Shown here: piece by piece, positions 42,572 to 53,958 of the stretch
Numbering within the stretch: the stretch's first letter is position 1
Layout of the letters: every line of letters starts with the position of its first letter
Made by a program: the position numbers and the translations under genes
Origin: Amborella trichopoda
Lineage: Eukaryota; Streptophyta; Magnoliopsida; Amborellales; Amborellaceae
Length of the DNA: 64,000 nt
Reading direction: 5' to 3'
Assembly (NCBI RefSeq): GCF_000471905.2
Contig: NW_006498549.1
Span: 759,338 to 823,337 of the forward strand
Notes under the pieces: generated by a model
Told to the model about the DNA's origin: nothing
The model's database searches: none
The model's input: only the letters and a program-made list of their open reading frames with translations

Positions 42572-45500
42572 TATTTGAACACATTTTTCAGCACCTTCGT
42601 CCCTGATGGGGAATAAAAAGAAAGCAGGTCAATGAAGCCTACAAAATAGTGGAATTTTGACAGTCTCATAATTACCCCAGAATTGGTCAAGATATTTATC
42701 AGCACTCCAAAAGAACACTTGCCAAGTTTCATCACAATCATACATATCTAAGGAAGTGAACCCAATGAAACAATTTCAAAAAATTTTGCCTCTTGCACCC
42801 TGAAATGGACCCTGTAACTAGAGGTATATTTTTTGTGCATAAAATTCTTGTGCTAACCAACACCATTGGATTCAAACGGTCGAAAACCCCATGGGTCAAG
42901 TTTCGGCTTAATCGGGTACTCCAGGACAAAGTTATGAATAAAATACCGAAAAGGGGTAAGCTGCACAGTATTTCTGTGTGGCCACCCTGCACCAAAACAC
43001 CATTGAAGGTGGTCATTTTCACAGTCACGGGTAGTGAAGTTATGGGCCTATATCTCACTCGATCCTCGTAACTATGCCTGAGCAGGGAGAAAACTAGAAA
43101 GAAGTTGTTGATCCGTGAAGAAAATTGCAGAAAAATTAGCAGTAGCATGCCTCACTCGAGTGGCCAAATCATGGCGCTCGCATACCCGATCGATACGAAA
43201 CCAATTGCAATATGTGCATAAGGTCTGAGGCTATATTTGACTGCAACCTCAAGTACGATGAACGGTTGGATTTCACCCAAAAAGGCATCGAATCTGCTGT
43301 AAATTCTGACCATCGGATTTCAAGATTCCAGCAAAAAACTCAAGATAACAAAATCTTCATCCAGATACGAAATCGAGCCGCGCTTGTTGCAACGTGATCG
43401 TGACAGCATGCTTAGTGTGGTTTAGTGAAGAAATAAAAGAAAAACATAGACGAATGAGCGCACTATTGACCCAAAGTTTTCAAGATTCATCCAATATTCA
43501 AGTCTCATGATCATGGCACAAAAGCATGATTCATGGCTCGAAATTGGTATCAAATAGATCGTCATTCCGATCCCTACAAGAAAACAATTATCTTTCTATC
43601 AAACGGGCATTAGAGCAACTCCGGATCAGTCATGAAATATCACATAAGTTCTCGAGCAGCAGTAGGGTCTATTTTAAAATTCCACACATTGTTAAGCAGG
43701 GAAAAAAAGGTCCTTTTGTACCCATTTTTAGAATTTATTTTAATTCAATTAAATTGTAATTATCTTTAATTCTAGGTAGTTTTTTGGCGTCCATCCATGT
43801 TTGGGCCCAATTCTATAGAAACATGCTAAAACAAATTAGAAGGACCTTCAGTACATTTCTTGAATCAATCAATAAAGTTTTGATTTTGGCTTAAGTTCAT
43901 GGGTTCGTCTTGGAGAGAGAAGAAAAGGGTTGATACCCCTCGATAAGGTAACTTTCTCTCTCCTACCCTCTTTCTCTCTCCTTCCCTCTTTCTCACTCCT
44001 TCCCTCTTTCTCTCATCATTATCTCTCTTCTTCTCACCTCTATCTCTGTCTTCCTCTCATCTCACTCTCTCTTCTCATCTCTATCTCTCTTTCCCTCTCT
44101 TCTTGTCATCTCTATCTCCCGTTCTCTCTCTTCCTCTCCTCTCTATCTCTTCCTTCTCATCTTTATCTCTCTCTCTCCTCTCTTCTTAACACAACCGACT
44201 ATGCTTAGTGTTGCATGTATCCTTCTCTCTCCTCTCTTTCTAACACAACTAGCGATGCTCAGTGCCACTTGTATCCTTCTCTCTCTTCTCTTTCTAACGC
44301 AACCAACGATGTTCAACGTCACATGTATCCTTTTATCTCCTCTTTCCCTAAACACAGCTGGTGATGACCAGCACCGCCTATGTCATCTCTTTCCTCTTTT
44401 CCTCAACATAGCCAATGATGCCCGGCGCCTCCAGTGTACTCGCTTTCCTCTTTTCCTAAACACAGCCAGTGATGACTAGCATCGTTTGTGTCCTCTCTTT
44501 CCGCTTATCCTAACACAGCTGGCAATGCCTAGTGCCACCTATGTCATCTCTTTCCTCTTCTCCTAACACATTCGGTGATGCCTAGTGCCACCTGTGTCTG
44601 CTCTTTTCTCTTCTTCTAACACAGTCGGTAATGCCCAACGTCACCTGTGTCCTCTCTTTCCTTTTTTCCTAAACATAGCCAGTGATGCCCAGCGTCGCTT
44701 GTGTCCTCTCTTTCCTCTTCTCCTAACACAGCTAACGATGCCCAGTGCAGCCTGTGTCCTCTCTATCCTGTTATCCTAGCACAGCCGATGATACCTAACG
44801 CCGTCTGTGTCCTCTCTCCCTTCCTACTCTTTCTCCTATTCTTTCTGTTATCTTCTTCTCTTATCTTATTTCTTATTCTCCGTCTATGATCTCTATCTTT
44901 TCTGTTACTCTTTTGTTTGATTAAGAGGGGTCGAGATTAGCCTTCCATGGTAGTCTTGTAGTCTAGCCGTAATGTTGTTGTGCTAGAATTAGTGTGCCCA
45001 CTTTACTGCCACGAGAGACTAACCATTATTTTTAGCTAGTCAGTATCGATATTGACGTCTAATAGTAATTTTGTCGAGGAGATCTGCATTACCGAGCACA
45101 TTTTATACTCACGTCAGGCTAATTACGTACCAGCCTAGTCATTGTGTTGATCTCCTCGCCTAGTAGAATTCTTTTCTCCTCCATCTTTCTTCACTCATTA
45201 CTCTCTTCTTCTTTTTGAATGTGCATGCTTGTGTGTGTTCACTCGAAGGCAAGGTGAGGTCTTACTCACCTGTCTTATAACAATTTTCATATGTGTGTGA
45301 TTGCAGAAAATGGGAGAATACAGGCCAAGGGAGGCTATTCCAAACCAGTTTTATGGGGAGCTTTCTTCGTGATCTAAGAAGGGGCCCACGTGAGCCAGCC
45401 CGAGTAAGTCTCGAACCCACCTTAAATTCCTCTCTCATCCGTTGGTAATACTTGCCCTTGTTCTCAAATGAGGTTCCCGAGAGAGCGATCTCAAAGTCAC

Positions 45501-45574
45501 AGGTCTCCCTGAAACTCGAGACGCATGCCACTCGATCATCCCTATCCAGAGGGCGAGATCAATGCACCTAACCA
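42572..45574 (+). repeat. 3' LTR of B (3003 bp)
   Basis: Starts TATTTGAACAC (TG mutated to TA) and ends ACCTAACCA directly before GGAGG. TATA-like TATAGAAA at 43814; pyrimidine tract 43950-44180; twelve minisatellite units 44180-44812; GTAAGT at 45404-45409. A part of the 5' block is shorter than in the 5' LTR (about 43070-43080). Confidence 0.85.
44180..44812 (+). repeat. Stem-loop minisatellite, twelve units, B 3' LTR
   Basis: Units start near 44186, 44240, 44294, 44349, 44404, 44456, 44510, 44563, 44616, 44669, 44723 and 44774 (period ~53 bp), with the core GRYGATGCCYAGYGCCRCCTGTGTCC written here as a consensus of single letters by eye. Confidence 0.85.
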
Positions 45575-45579
45575 GGAGG
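45575..45579. repeat. Target-site duplication of B, right copy (GGAGG)
   Basis: Identical to 26681-26685. Confidence 0.85.
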
Positions 45580-46420
45580 TTCTTCATCTGCCTCAAAATT
45601 ACCTTTGGCAAGTGAATCCTCATTTTTTTATTATTTATTTTCTTCTTTGACTTCGTCGAACTTTTCACTGGGTTTTCAAGGGTCTTGACTGCATTTTCTA
45701 CAATGGGAGAGGTGATGGTGCCAGAGAGGCTTCACTAATGATGCCTGTTGGGTGGTAGCCACAGTGTGGATTCCAAATGTAAGCTCGAAAAATTGTCATT
45801 CTAATGGCTCTTCCTCTGAGGTAATTTCAATAATGACCTTCGATTTTGGAAGAGATACTCTCTTTCGGTGGTTAAGATCTTGAGTTCCTCCAAGAAGAAA
45901 GCCTGGATACTTAGAAGATTTGAATTTGTATTGAAGTTAAGAAAGCATCCCACCCAACCCTCTTTGATCATTGGTGTCTATTTTAGCTTGAGAGGGATGA
46001 GTGATTGCCTTAGAAACACCTTGCCCATTTTTCCAAAGGTCAGAGCCCTGACAGTACCCTTAAGCTAACAGCATATTCTATGTCATATATGAACCGAAGT
46101 CGTACTGACTGCATCAATCTTTCAATTTCTCAAAAAGTTTGCAGTTATCAATGGTTTGAGGAGATGGTTCTTCTTATGCGACATGGATAATGGGGTAGTT
46201 TTCCTTATATGTCAAAAGCAGGATCTCTTGGATTTACAATTTTTCAAAGAGTTCTTCTTTTTCTGCTTTGACAGTATCTGAATGTACCCGATCCATCCCT
46301 CTGGGGTTTGGGAACTTTAGGCATTGTGCAAAGTGGAAGCCACAACAAGATTTTCATGGAGTCATAATCTACCAATGAGTAGGTTGAAGGTGGGTTCAAT
46401 GTCAAGGACATAGAACCTCA
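45580..46420 (-). pseudogene. Protease-RT linker of A, right-hand part
   Basis: Minus strand reads acidic NEDSLAKGNFEADEEP next to the insertion; this frame is the one resumed at 26680. Further right, ITSEEEPLE-type acidic and ALRxHFAQCLKFPNP-like pieces occur between stops. Confidence 0.6.
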
Positions 46421-46620
46421 CTATTTAGACCACTGGCTCAATATTAAGAGTGAGAGGGATGATCCCAAAGGTTTCTTAGCAACTGAGATGTTTGAAACCT
46501 CAAGGTCTGTTTGTGATAACCCTACTCTTAGAATAGTTTTCAAGGGACAAATGTTTAGATATGGTCTATTGTCAACCACCACTCTCCTTATCTCATAATT
46601 GCTCATGAAAATGGTGATAT
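46421..46620 (-). pseudogene. Aspartic protease region of A
   Basis: Minus frame VVVDNRPYLNICPLKTILRVGLSQTDLE. The pattern [VI]DNGSALN[VI].P.....LGL is the retropepsin active site and following strand in this lineage; here GSA is replaced by RPY, so the active site is destroyed. Confidence 0.7.
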
Positions 46621-47149
46621 AAAGTGGATGAGAGTGAAGACGGTCGAACCCTAGCGATATATCACCATCAGCAAATGTGATGAGAGTCGATGGTGTTTAA
46701 AAGTTGATCATGTTGCTTAGCTCTTTGGGTCTAGTATGGGTAGGGACATGAGTCCTTCCCAGTACTTCCTCAATTTTTTCCCAATGAACAGGAGAGTTCT
46801 TCATTAAATCCATGATAGAAATGGATGGTGGAATTTTATTGAGATGAACTGGCAAATTGTATTATGTAATAGGCTCACCTATGTTTATTTGTTGTTCCTT
46901 CAATTTTTCATTGCGCACATTGGGCTTTGGATAAGCTTTGGGAAGATTTCTGAGCTTTTCTTCTAGAGTGTTTGATGTCAATTGAGGTGGCTTGAAGTGG
47001 CTTCCTCTCCTCGTGTGGTGGTCAACCTCTTGAGGGTTTGTATTATCCATGACAATGATAGTTTGACAATTTGTGGATTTTTAGCTTGCTCATCTTGAAA
47101 TTGAGTATAGTCTCAATTAATTGAAATCATGTTTATGCCTGGATCTCAG
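46621..47149 (-). pseudogene. Pre-protease region of A
   Basis: Minus frame DHHTRRGSHFKPPQL, then IPPSISIMDLMKNSPVHWEKIEEVLGR, comparable to the ISVYD.L..S...R..L..AL region before the protease in Ogre-like elements. Cut at 47149 by the LTR of C; the remainder of A should lie right of the window. Confidence 0.6.
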
Positions 47150-50144
47150 TGTTTGAGGATATTTTTCGGCACCATGGGTCCCCAGGAGGAATAAAAGAGA
47201 GAAGCCGATCAATAAAGCCTAACAAACAATGGAAAGTTTGACAAGCTCAAAATGGCCCCATAACAGGTCAAGATCTTCATAAGGACTCCTAAAGGTCTCC
47301 TGCCAAGTTTCATTGCATTCCGATATGTCTAGGGCGGTGCAGACTGAAAAGCAATTTCTGTAGAATCAGCCTCTCGCACCCTGAAATGGACCCCTATAAC
47401 TGGACCCCACCTTCGGAGCATCAAATGGCTGTGGGACCACTGCCATTAGATCTGGCCCCATTGAAAACCCTTAAGGATCAAATTTTAGCTTAAACAGACA
47501 CTCCAGGAAGAAGTTATGGGTAAAATATAAAAACAGGAAGAGTCGCACACTATTCCCGTGTGGCCCCTGCAACTAAATTCCATAAAGTACAGTCATGAAC
47601 AGTGAACTTGTGACGTCTACATCTCTCCCATCCATGATCGGATCATGCTCAAACTTATTGGATGTGTCCGTCTCATCGAAACGAGCGTTTTGATATCTAG
47701 TACGTCTCATGACATTGTTGGAGCAAGGTGAAAAGTAAGAGAGAAGTTCGGGATTTGAAGCCGCAAGTTACAGAAAATCAGTAGGACCTCCACTCACTCG
47801 AAAGACCATATCACAGCGCTCGCGACCCTGATCGACGTGAGACCAGTTGCATCGTATGCATAAGGTCTGTGGTTAACGTTGGTCCGAACTCCACATGTGA
47901 AGAACGGTCGGATTTATACAATATTTAGTCAAATTTAAGACAGATTTTGGCAGCCAGAATCCTAAATTTCGACAGCCAGAATCCTAAATTCCAACCAAAA
48001 TTTCAAGATTGTCAAATCTTTGTTCGGGCACCAAATCGTGTCCCATTTCTCGCAAAGCAATCATGGTAACATGCTCAGTGCAATTCAGTGAAGAAATCGA
48101 AGAAAAACATCAAGATGAAGACACACTATCAATCAAAAGTTTTCAAGATCTATTCAAATTTCAAGTTACGTGATCATGCCTTTAAAGTGTGATTCGTGGC
48201 TTAAAATTATTATCAAAATGATCGTAGCATCGACCCCTGCACGATGGTAATCATCTTTTGCTCATTCGGATGACAGATCATCAATGGAATGTCCGAGAAG
48301 AATCAAGAACGTCCCTAGTTCCCAACAAAGACTGTTTTATAATTTCCCCAATTCTTAGGTAGGGGAAAATCAATCATTTTGTAACGTATTTTCCTTTTTT
48401 TTAATTCCAATGAACCTTAATTATCATCAATTAGGGTTAGTTTTGGGTAATCCACTCATGTTTTAGCCCTAATCTATAAATAGACGCTACCTCTCATTGA
48501 AAGGGAGGAGAGACCTTTTGGGAAAATTGTTGTACATGGATTCAACTTTCGAGGCATTTTCTCTCTCTTCTTCTCTTTCTTCTTCTTCGTATGTCTTCAT
48601 CTTCTCTGCTGAGTCTTTCTCAGAAGCCATGCACGGCAGTGGCAGTATCGCGCATGCCTCTTTCTTTCTTCCCCCTCCTGTGGTTTCGCAGGTCACGCAT
48701 GACGATGACATGCCATGCGCGACGATGACAGTGCCATGCGCAAGCTTCTTTCTCTTTCCTTCTCTCTTCTTTGTCTCCTTTCCTCAATATAGTTCACGCA
48801 TGGCGTTAGTCATTGTTATGCGTAACGCCGTCTGAAGGAGCACACGATGAGACGAACTGTGCTCAAGTAAGGGGTCAAGCTCTTGTTTCGGTTCCAAGCT
48901 TGATGTCACGCACGGCGATATGCATCGCCGATTGCATACCATCTCTCTTTCTTCTCATGGGTCGTAGACGATGCTCCTCATCGCCATCTGCAGGCATGTC
49001 TTCGGCGTCCTGCGCCGGTGCAGACAACGATAGTTATTGTCGTTCGCAGACATGTCTTCAACATTCCACACCTATCGCAGACGGCGATGCCTATCGCTGC
49101 ACATGGGGATCTCACTCGTGCTTCGCGCCTCTCGCAAACGGCAATGCTTACCGCCGCCCGTGGGCCTCTCTTCCGTGCTCTGTGCCTGTCGCAAATAGCG
49201 ATACCTATTGCCGCCGGTGAAGGATAGTTGTTGCCTTCCCGTGTCACTGACGGCGATGGCCAACACCATCTGTAGTTCACTACATCCTCCCCCCCCTTCC
49301 TCCGCTGTGAGTAGTAGTGTCCAGCGTTGTCCATGGGCCACGACACTATTACTATCTGGCTGTGGGCGGCGATGCCTAATGCCATCAGGACCTTCCTACT
49401 TCTTCGTCCCACGTCTTCTTTCCGCTCTCTTCTCTTCTCCTTCCTTCTTCCATTCTCAATTGACTAAAAGACAGGCTCTGTCTAACACTGTCATAGCGGT
49501 CTGCCTGTCGAGCAGTATTGTCGTCATGTTGATCCAGAGTACCATGCCCGTCTTGCTGCCACACCAGATTGGGACGATCATATTGGCCTTGGTTTCAAGT
49601 AGTATTGTCATCGCACCGGTCTGAGTTACCATGCCCGTCTTGCTACCACTCTGAGTCGGTCACTGTACTAATCCAACTATCATGCTCCTCTTGTTCCCTT
49701 ATCAAGTCCTCTTGTCTTTTCCCCTACTTATTCAAATTCTTTTCTTCATGACCCTAGCGTCTCATCTTCTCTGCCATCTGAACGTGCACATCTATGCATG
49801 TTCGCCCCAAGACAAGGGTTGGTCCCTCGGCTCACGTGTCTTACAAATTAACCAAGTTAGTGCTTTATAGAAAACAAGGAGATTTCAGGTCAAGGGAGGC
49901 AATTTTGACTTTCCGTCGTGATCTAAGAGGGCGCCCACGCGAGCCAGCCTGAGTAAGTCACGAACCCAGGTAAGGTTGATCCCCACCTCACGAATAAAAT
50001 TCTTCTCTCACCAGTTGGGCACCTGCCCTTGTTCTATGAACAAAGTTCTCGAGAGAGCAGTCTCAAGTTCCGAGTCTTCTGATCCTAAGACATGTGTCAA
50101 CCGATCAACTAGATCTAGGGGGGCGAGATCAAGATATCCGACCA
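47150..50144 (+). repeat. 5' LTR of element C (2995 bp)
   Basis: Starts TGTTTGAGGATA and ends GACCA before the primer site. TATAAATA at 48475-48482 (+1325). The array after the pyrimidine tract uses GC-rich units (ACGGCGATGCCTATCGC) rather than the CAGTCGG type. GTAAGT at 49953-49958. CTCAG precedes it as the candidate target duplication; the other copy lies outside the window. ORFs inside (48497-49751) are repeat-derived. Confidence 0.85.
48640..49640 (+). repeat. GC-rich stem-loop repeats in the LTR of C
   Basis: Irregular 45-60 bp units with GGCGATGCCTATCGC, GGCAATGCTTACCGCCG and AGCGATACCTATTGCCG. The arms (e.g. GCGAT/ATCGC) pair around a GCCT-like loop. Same core layout as the minisatellites of E1, L4 and B. 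Confidence 0.7.
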
Positions 50145-50147
50145 GTT

Positions 50148-50166
50148 TGGTGACTCCACTGGGGAC
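50148..50166 (+). other. Primer-binding site of C (tRNA-Arg type)
   Basis: TGGTGACTCCACTGGGGAC, one change from consensus, three bases after the LTR end. Confidence 0.85.
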
Positions 50167-50191
50167 TTACTACCACTTTATCTATTAGCTC

Positions 50192-50979
50192 TTGCTTGAT
50201 CGGCATCACATTTTATTTTTTGCACTGCATTCCATGACATCTGGATTATTCAACCTATTCATCCGAGTTGAGGATTTTCTCATCCTAACACTTGTGATCG
50301 TCCCGGGGAAGCGAGTTTCTCAAGCCTCGTTCCCTACACTACTCTTGAGTCGAGACTCACAGTCCGCCTCCCAGGTTCTTTCTTGGATTGGTGTAAGAAG
50401 GGACTTGAAGTTCTCTAACTCCCCACTTTCTAGTCCTAGTGGACCCTCCACCAAGGCCCTTCGCATCGACAGCACGTTTGCTACCACCCACAACACACAC
50501 TTTGCTACTGGCAAGTCCCTTGCTAGTCACATTGCTAAGGTACACCGAAAGGCTACCCTGTTCACTTTCACGAAAGGCAAGCAGGTTGCCATCACTCCTG
50601 AGGGTCGACGTAAGGCCACCCCAATACTCCTTCACCACCTTGAACATCTATGCCTAGAGGCTCGACACACCGAAGAGGAGATCCTACGACCTCCACCTCT
50701 CGCACACACCTAAAGGCTCATGGTCCGTCCACTCGAGCCACACCTAGGGGCAACTTTCATGCTGCCTTGAGCCCGCATCCAAGGCTAGGACTTCTCGGGC
50801 TGAACCCTGCACGTGACATGCATTTGCATCCCACAGCTCGAGGAAGCGTAAATTATTCGCTAGCTCGAGCACACGGGGGTCGACCACTTCGTCCTCCTTC
50901 TCAGCACACATGGCTTCACCCTGTGAGAGATAAGTTCCTAAGCAGTACCTCACAAACACGAGCTCGTAGGTCCTCTTAA
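50192..50979 (+). pseudogene. ORF1 upstream of gag in C
   Basis: Open for 173 codons (FNLFIRVEDFLIL, SFPTLLLSRDSQSASQVLSW, RRDLKFSNSP, STKALRI, HRKATLFTFTKGKQVAITPEG), then shifts frame near 50640 and goes on as 50650-50979 (RGSTHRRGDPTTSTSRTH, RATPRGNFHAALSPH). D has both parts in one frame. Basic, Pro/Ser/Thr-rich, no recognised domain. Any start codon is uncertain. Confidence 0.6.
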
Positions 50980-51563
50980 GGTCGAACCAGCTAACCGAGC
51001 CTGGGCTGACCCCCAAGTCACCTGAAGGCTGCCTCCAAAGGTGCACAAGCGCCAGCTTCATAGGTTCCTTCCCGATCCCAACTCATGCAGAGTCACAAGC
51101 TACTTCCTTCTTCTGCCACCCTTCCTTTTCCAGGTAAACACCTCGAGACCTAGTACTCAACGGTTTTCTCTAAGAGTACCATCTTAAGCCAGCCACCCCA
51201 GGTCGACCATGCACCCAGACCTCACAAGGGAAATCGAGGCAAAGGTCTGATGGTAAATAAATGCCTACATCCATTAAGGCAGTAGCCTAGATTGCCCTCT
51301 ATCCTTAGACCTCACTCTCTTCTCCAACTGATGGACACAACCCTCTCATGCTCAAGAAAGATGGGCAGTCTAGATCCCAAGCTCAATTCTAGAGTGAAGT
51401 CTATTACAGCCTCAAGATTAAGCAGAAGAGAGGCATGTAGCTCCTGTTTAAAGAGGCCTTTAAGGCAGTTGAAGTTACCACTCTTGATGACCTCCTGCCT
51501 CACAATCCCTTCTTCCCTCTTCATATTCCAAAACCTAAGCAAGAAGTCCAAGAATATTGCTCG
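50980..51563 (+). other. ORF1-gag interval of C
   Basis: Decayed sequence parallel to B 30480-31100 and D 57376-58200 (EQASTPGEVP-like and STPRGLP-like pieces). No safe frame. Confidence 0.4.
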
Positions 51564-53958
51564 GTGGTTACCGTCGCAGGAAAAGACCGAGCTGCTATGA
51601 AATCACGGTCCCAAGATTGTCAAGAACCTATTCTCACACAGTCGGCGTACAAGAGTCGAGTCCAGTCAGGGAATGATGAGCCCCTACAAACCAACTTGCC
51701 ATGTACGAATCGCCATCCCCGACAATCCACTACTTCGCCTAGCTCTAACCCTCTAGAAGAAATGGTCAACGTCATGGTGATCAACGAGCAGAGTGACGCC
51801 CAAGAAGAGTGGATGAACAGGTTCGAGGTGATGATGTAGTCCATTCTAAAAAAGATGGATCACCTGGACGCCTCTAGGCCCCTTTCTTTCCACCATGAGG
51901 CCAACTCCCCGCCTGGAGAGGACACAGCTCTTAAGCAAACTCCACCACCTGCTTCCCAAGGAAGCTCGACTCCTCGCATGGTTTCACAAGCCGATATAGA
52001 TGCCATGGTGACCCACAATCTCAAGAGTAAGATCCCGAGCATGCAAGGGGCGCCGCTTTATCAAAATTTGTACATCTCGTATATCGACCAGGTGTTGTTT
52101 CCTCAAGACTATCAAAAATGGAAGCTCCCCCTTTTCAATGGTGTTACATCCCCACACCAGCATATCACTCACTTCCAAGCGGCTTGTCTAGAGACGGCAG
52201 CTGACAGGCGACTCCTCCTCCGTGAGTTCGTCGAGAATCTTTAAGGGTCAGCCTTCCAGTGGTATGCTCGTTACGCACATGGCAGGAAATGGAGCAATTG
52301 TTTTACCAGTGCTTCTATGAAGTCGAAAGAAACATGGAAACCATCAAACTCCTCACTCTTACTCAAGAGCCTGGTGAGCCAGTCGATAAGTTCATCACCC
52401 GATGAAGAGAGTTGACAACCTATCATGCCACTCCCATGACTGAAAGAGAAGTAGTTCAGACCTTCATACGAAATATGCTGCTCGAGATCGCCCTACATGT
52501 TGAGACTTCCAATCCAACCCCCATTTCAGAGCTCATCTCTAAAGCGGTTCATATAAAAGGTCTATCCAAGCACCATGGTGGATCTCCCTAGCAGCCCTCT
52601 AGCTCGGGAAATGACCGGGGCAATGGAAATTCTCTCTCCAACAATATTGGCAACCAGCAAAAAGGGGTGATTAGTGCAGCTGTCATCGTGACTGACATTA
52701 AAAAATCCGCCCGTCAAACCTTAGACCTCTCCAAAGGGGTAGTCACAACGAATTCACAGACAACACCTCAGGCTCGAGGCAAACAGCAGTAGTCCTATAG
52801 CAAAGTCCCGACCCCTAAAAATATAAATTAAAGTGACTACTGGATGCAGCACCAAAACAAGGTGTGCCCCTTTGAGAAGGAGTGGGTTCCTATGCTGCTT
52901 CAGTTATTATTAATGCAAAACATGATCCAACTTCCGTAAGTAAAATCCCCAGAGTAGGCTGGACAGGAGACACATGAGAGATACTGCGCATATCACAAGA
53001 GAGTGGGCCACCCCAATCAAGAGTGCTATACACTCAAAGAAATTATCGAAGCCCTTATTAACAAGGGCAAAATAAAGCTCGAAGAGCTAAAGAAAGCATT
53101 TGGGACAACTGAGGCTTACCATGTAGTGACAATCCAAGAGGATGACGAGGCACCTACCATCCATGCAGTATTCTCCGTAATGCTCGTAGAAAGTCTCATC
53201 ACACCGAAGCCGAAAAGGCAGCCCAAGTTCCTACTTCTAGAAACTGAGAACCTCTAGTGTCTGTATCATCTGATATGAGACCATGACCTGAGCGAATGTA
53301 ATGGCTTCCACAAGCTCCTGGCATAAAAGATGCAGCAGCACCAAGAAGTTCATGGTAACCCAGAAGGATACCCTCAAGTCCCTGCTCCACCAGTGCAAGA
53401 AGACCTCCCGACACAAGCCCAGAGAAGTGCGCTAAACCCTCTGCAGACCCTCACCGTGGTGATTCTCCAACAGGGTCTCGTCACTCCCAAGCCCACCAGT
53501 CAACCTAGGCATCTTGCCCAGGGAACGAAAAATCTCTAGTGCCCATATCACCAGATATGGGACCATCAGCTGAGGGAATACTCTGAGTTCGAAGCTGTAG
53601 TCACAGAGAAGATATAGAAAGGAGACATTGTTTGCGTCGGTCTCCCAATACGCTTTCAAGCCATCATTCCCATCCAAAAAGAAATCCCACTGCAAGTCCC
53701 CTATGAGCATACCCTAAACCCTTTAGAGCCCTTGACTTCTCAACCTTGGGAATTCTATCATGGACAAAGTAGGCTCAAGTCCTTGAAGGGTGAGCTGGCC
53801 CGCGAAGCTAAGGCTACACATCAGCCTGAAAGGACGAACCAAACACCTCCCAAGGGGTCCAAAAGGAGACAAGCACCTTGGTCAGCTTGTCGAAGGAAAC
53901 GCATTCCTCAGCCACCAGTTGAGGAAGAATTTCTCAATCCCTTTTCTCCACTACCGAC
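51564..53958 (+). pseudogene. gag of element C (broken, 3' part displaced by D)
   Basis: VNVMVINEQSDAQEEWMNRFEVMM ends at a TAG (51837-51839); the same frame reopens at Met 51855: MDHLDASRP, IDAMVTHNLKSK, YISYIDQVLFPQDYQK, TSPHQHITHFQAACLE. About 25 bp are missing near 52270 relative to D, with stops after. Later come QTLDLSKGV, a zinc knuckle YCAYHKRVGHPNQEC (about 52981-53025), a second CLYHLI..DHDLSEC and a third CPYHQIWDHQLREY. The reading ends at EEEFLNPFSPLPT where D inserted. Confidence 0.8.

Larger units (their letters stand above)
26686..45574 (+). mobile_element. Element B: complete 18.9-kb Tat/Ogre-like LTR retrotransposon, defective
   Basis: Both LTRs, the primer-binding site, a polypurine-like tract and a 5-bp target duplication are present, and the host element A is continuous across the insertion. 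Order: LTR, PBS, ORF1, gag with three zinc knuckles, protease, RT remnant, RNase H, second RNase H, integrase, long 3' region, LTR. Coding parts contain frameshifts and stops. The RT core with YxDD is missing (near 35150) and the integrase Glu is changed. The two LTRs differ clearly (roughly 85 percent alike by eye over their last 250 bp), so the insertion is old. Confidence 0.85.

Noticed and set aside
48497..49751. Chain of plus and minus ORFs up to 144 codons in the LTR of C
   Set aside because: They follow the GC-rich repeat units, overlap on both strands, and are not kept in the LTR of D.
50744..51061. 105-codon minus ORF opposite ORF1 of C
   Set aside because: Shadow frame; the plus-strand ORF1 blocks are the ones shared with B and D.
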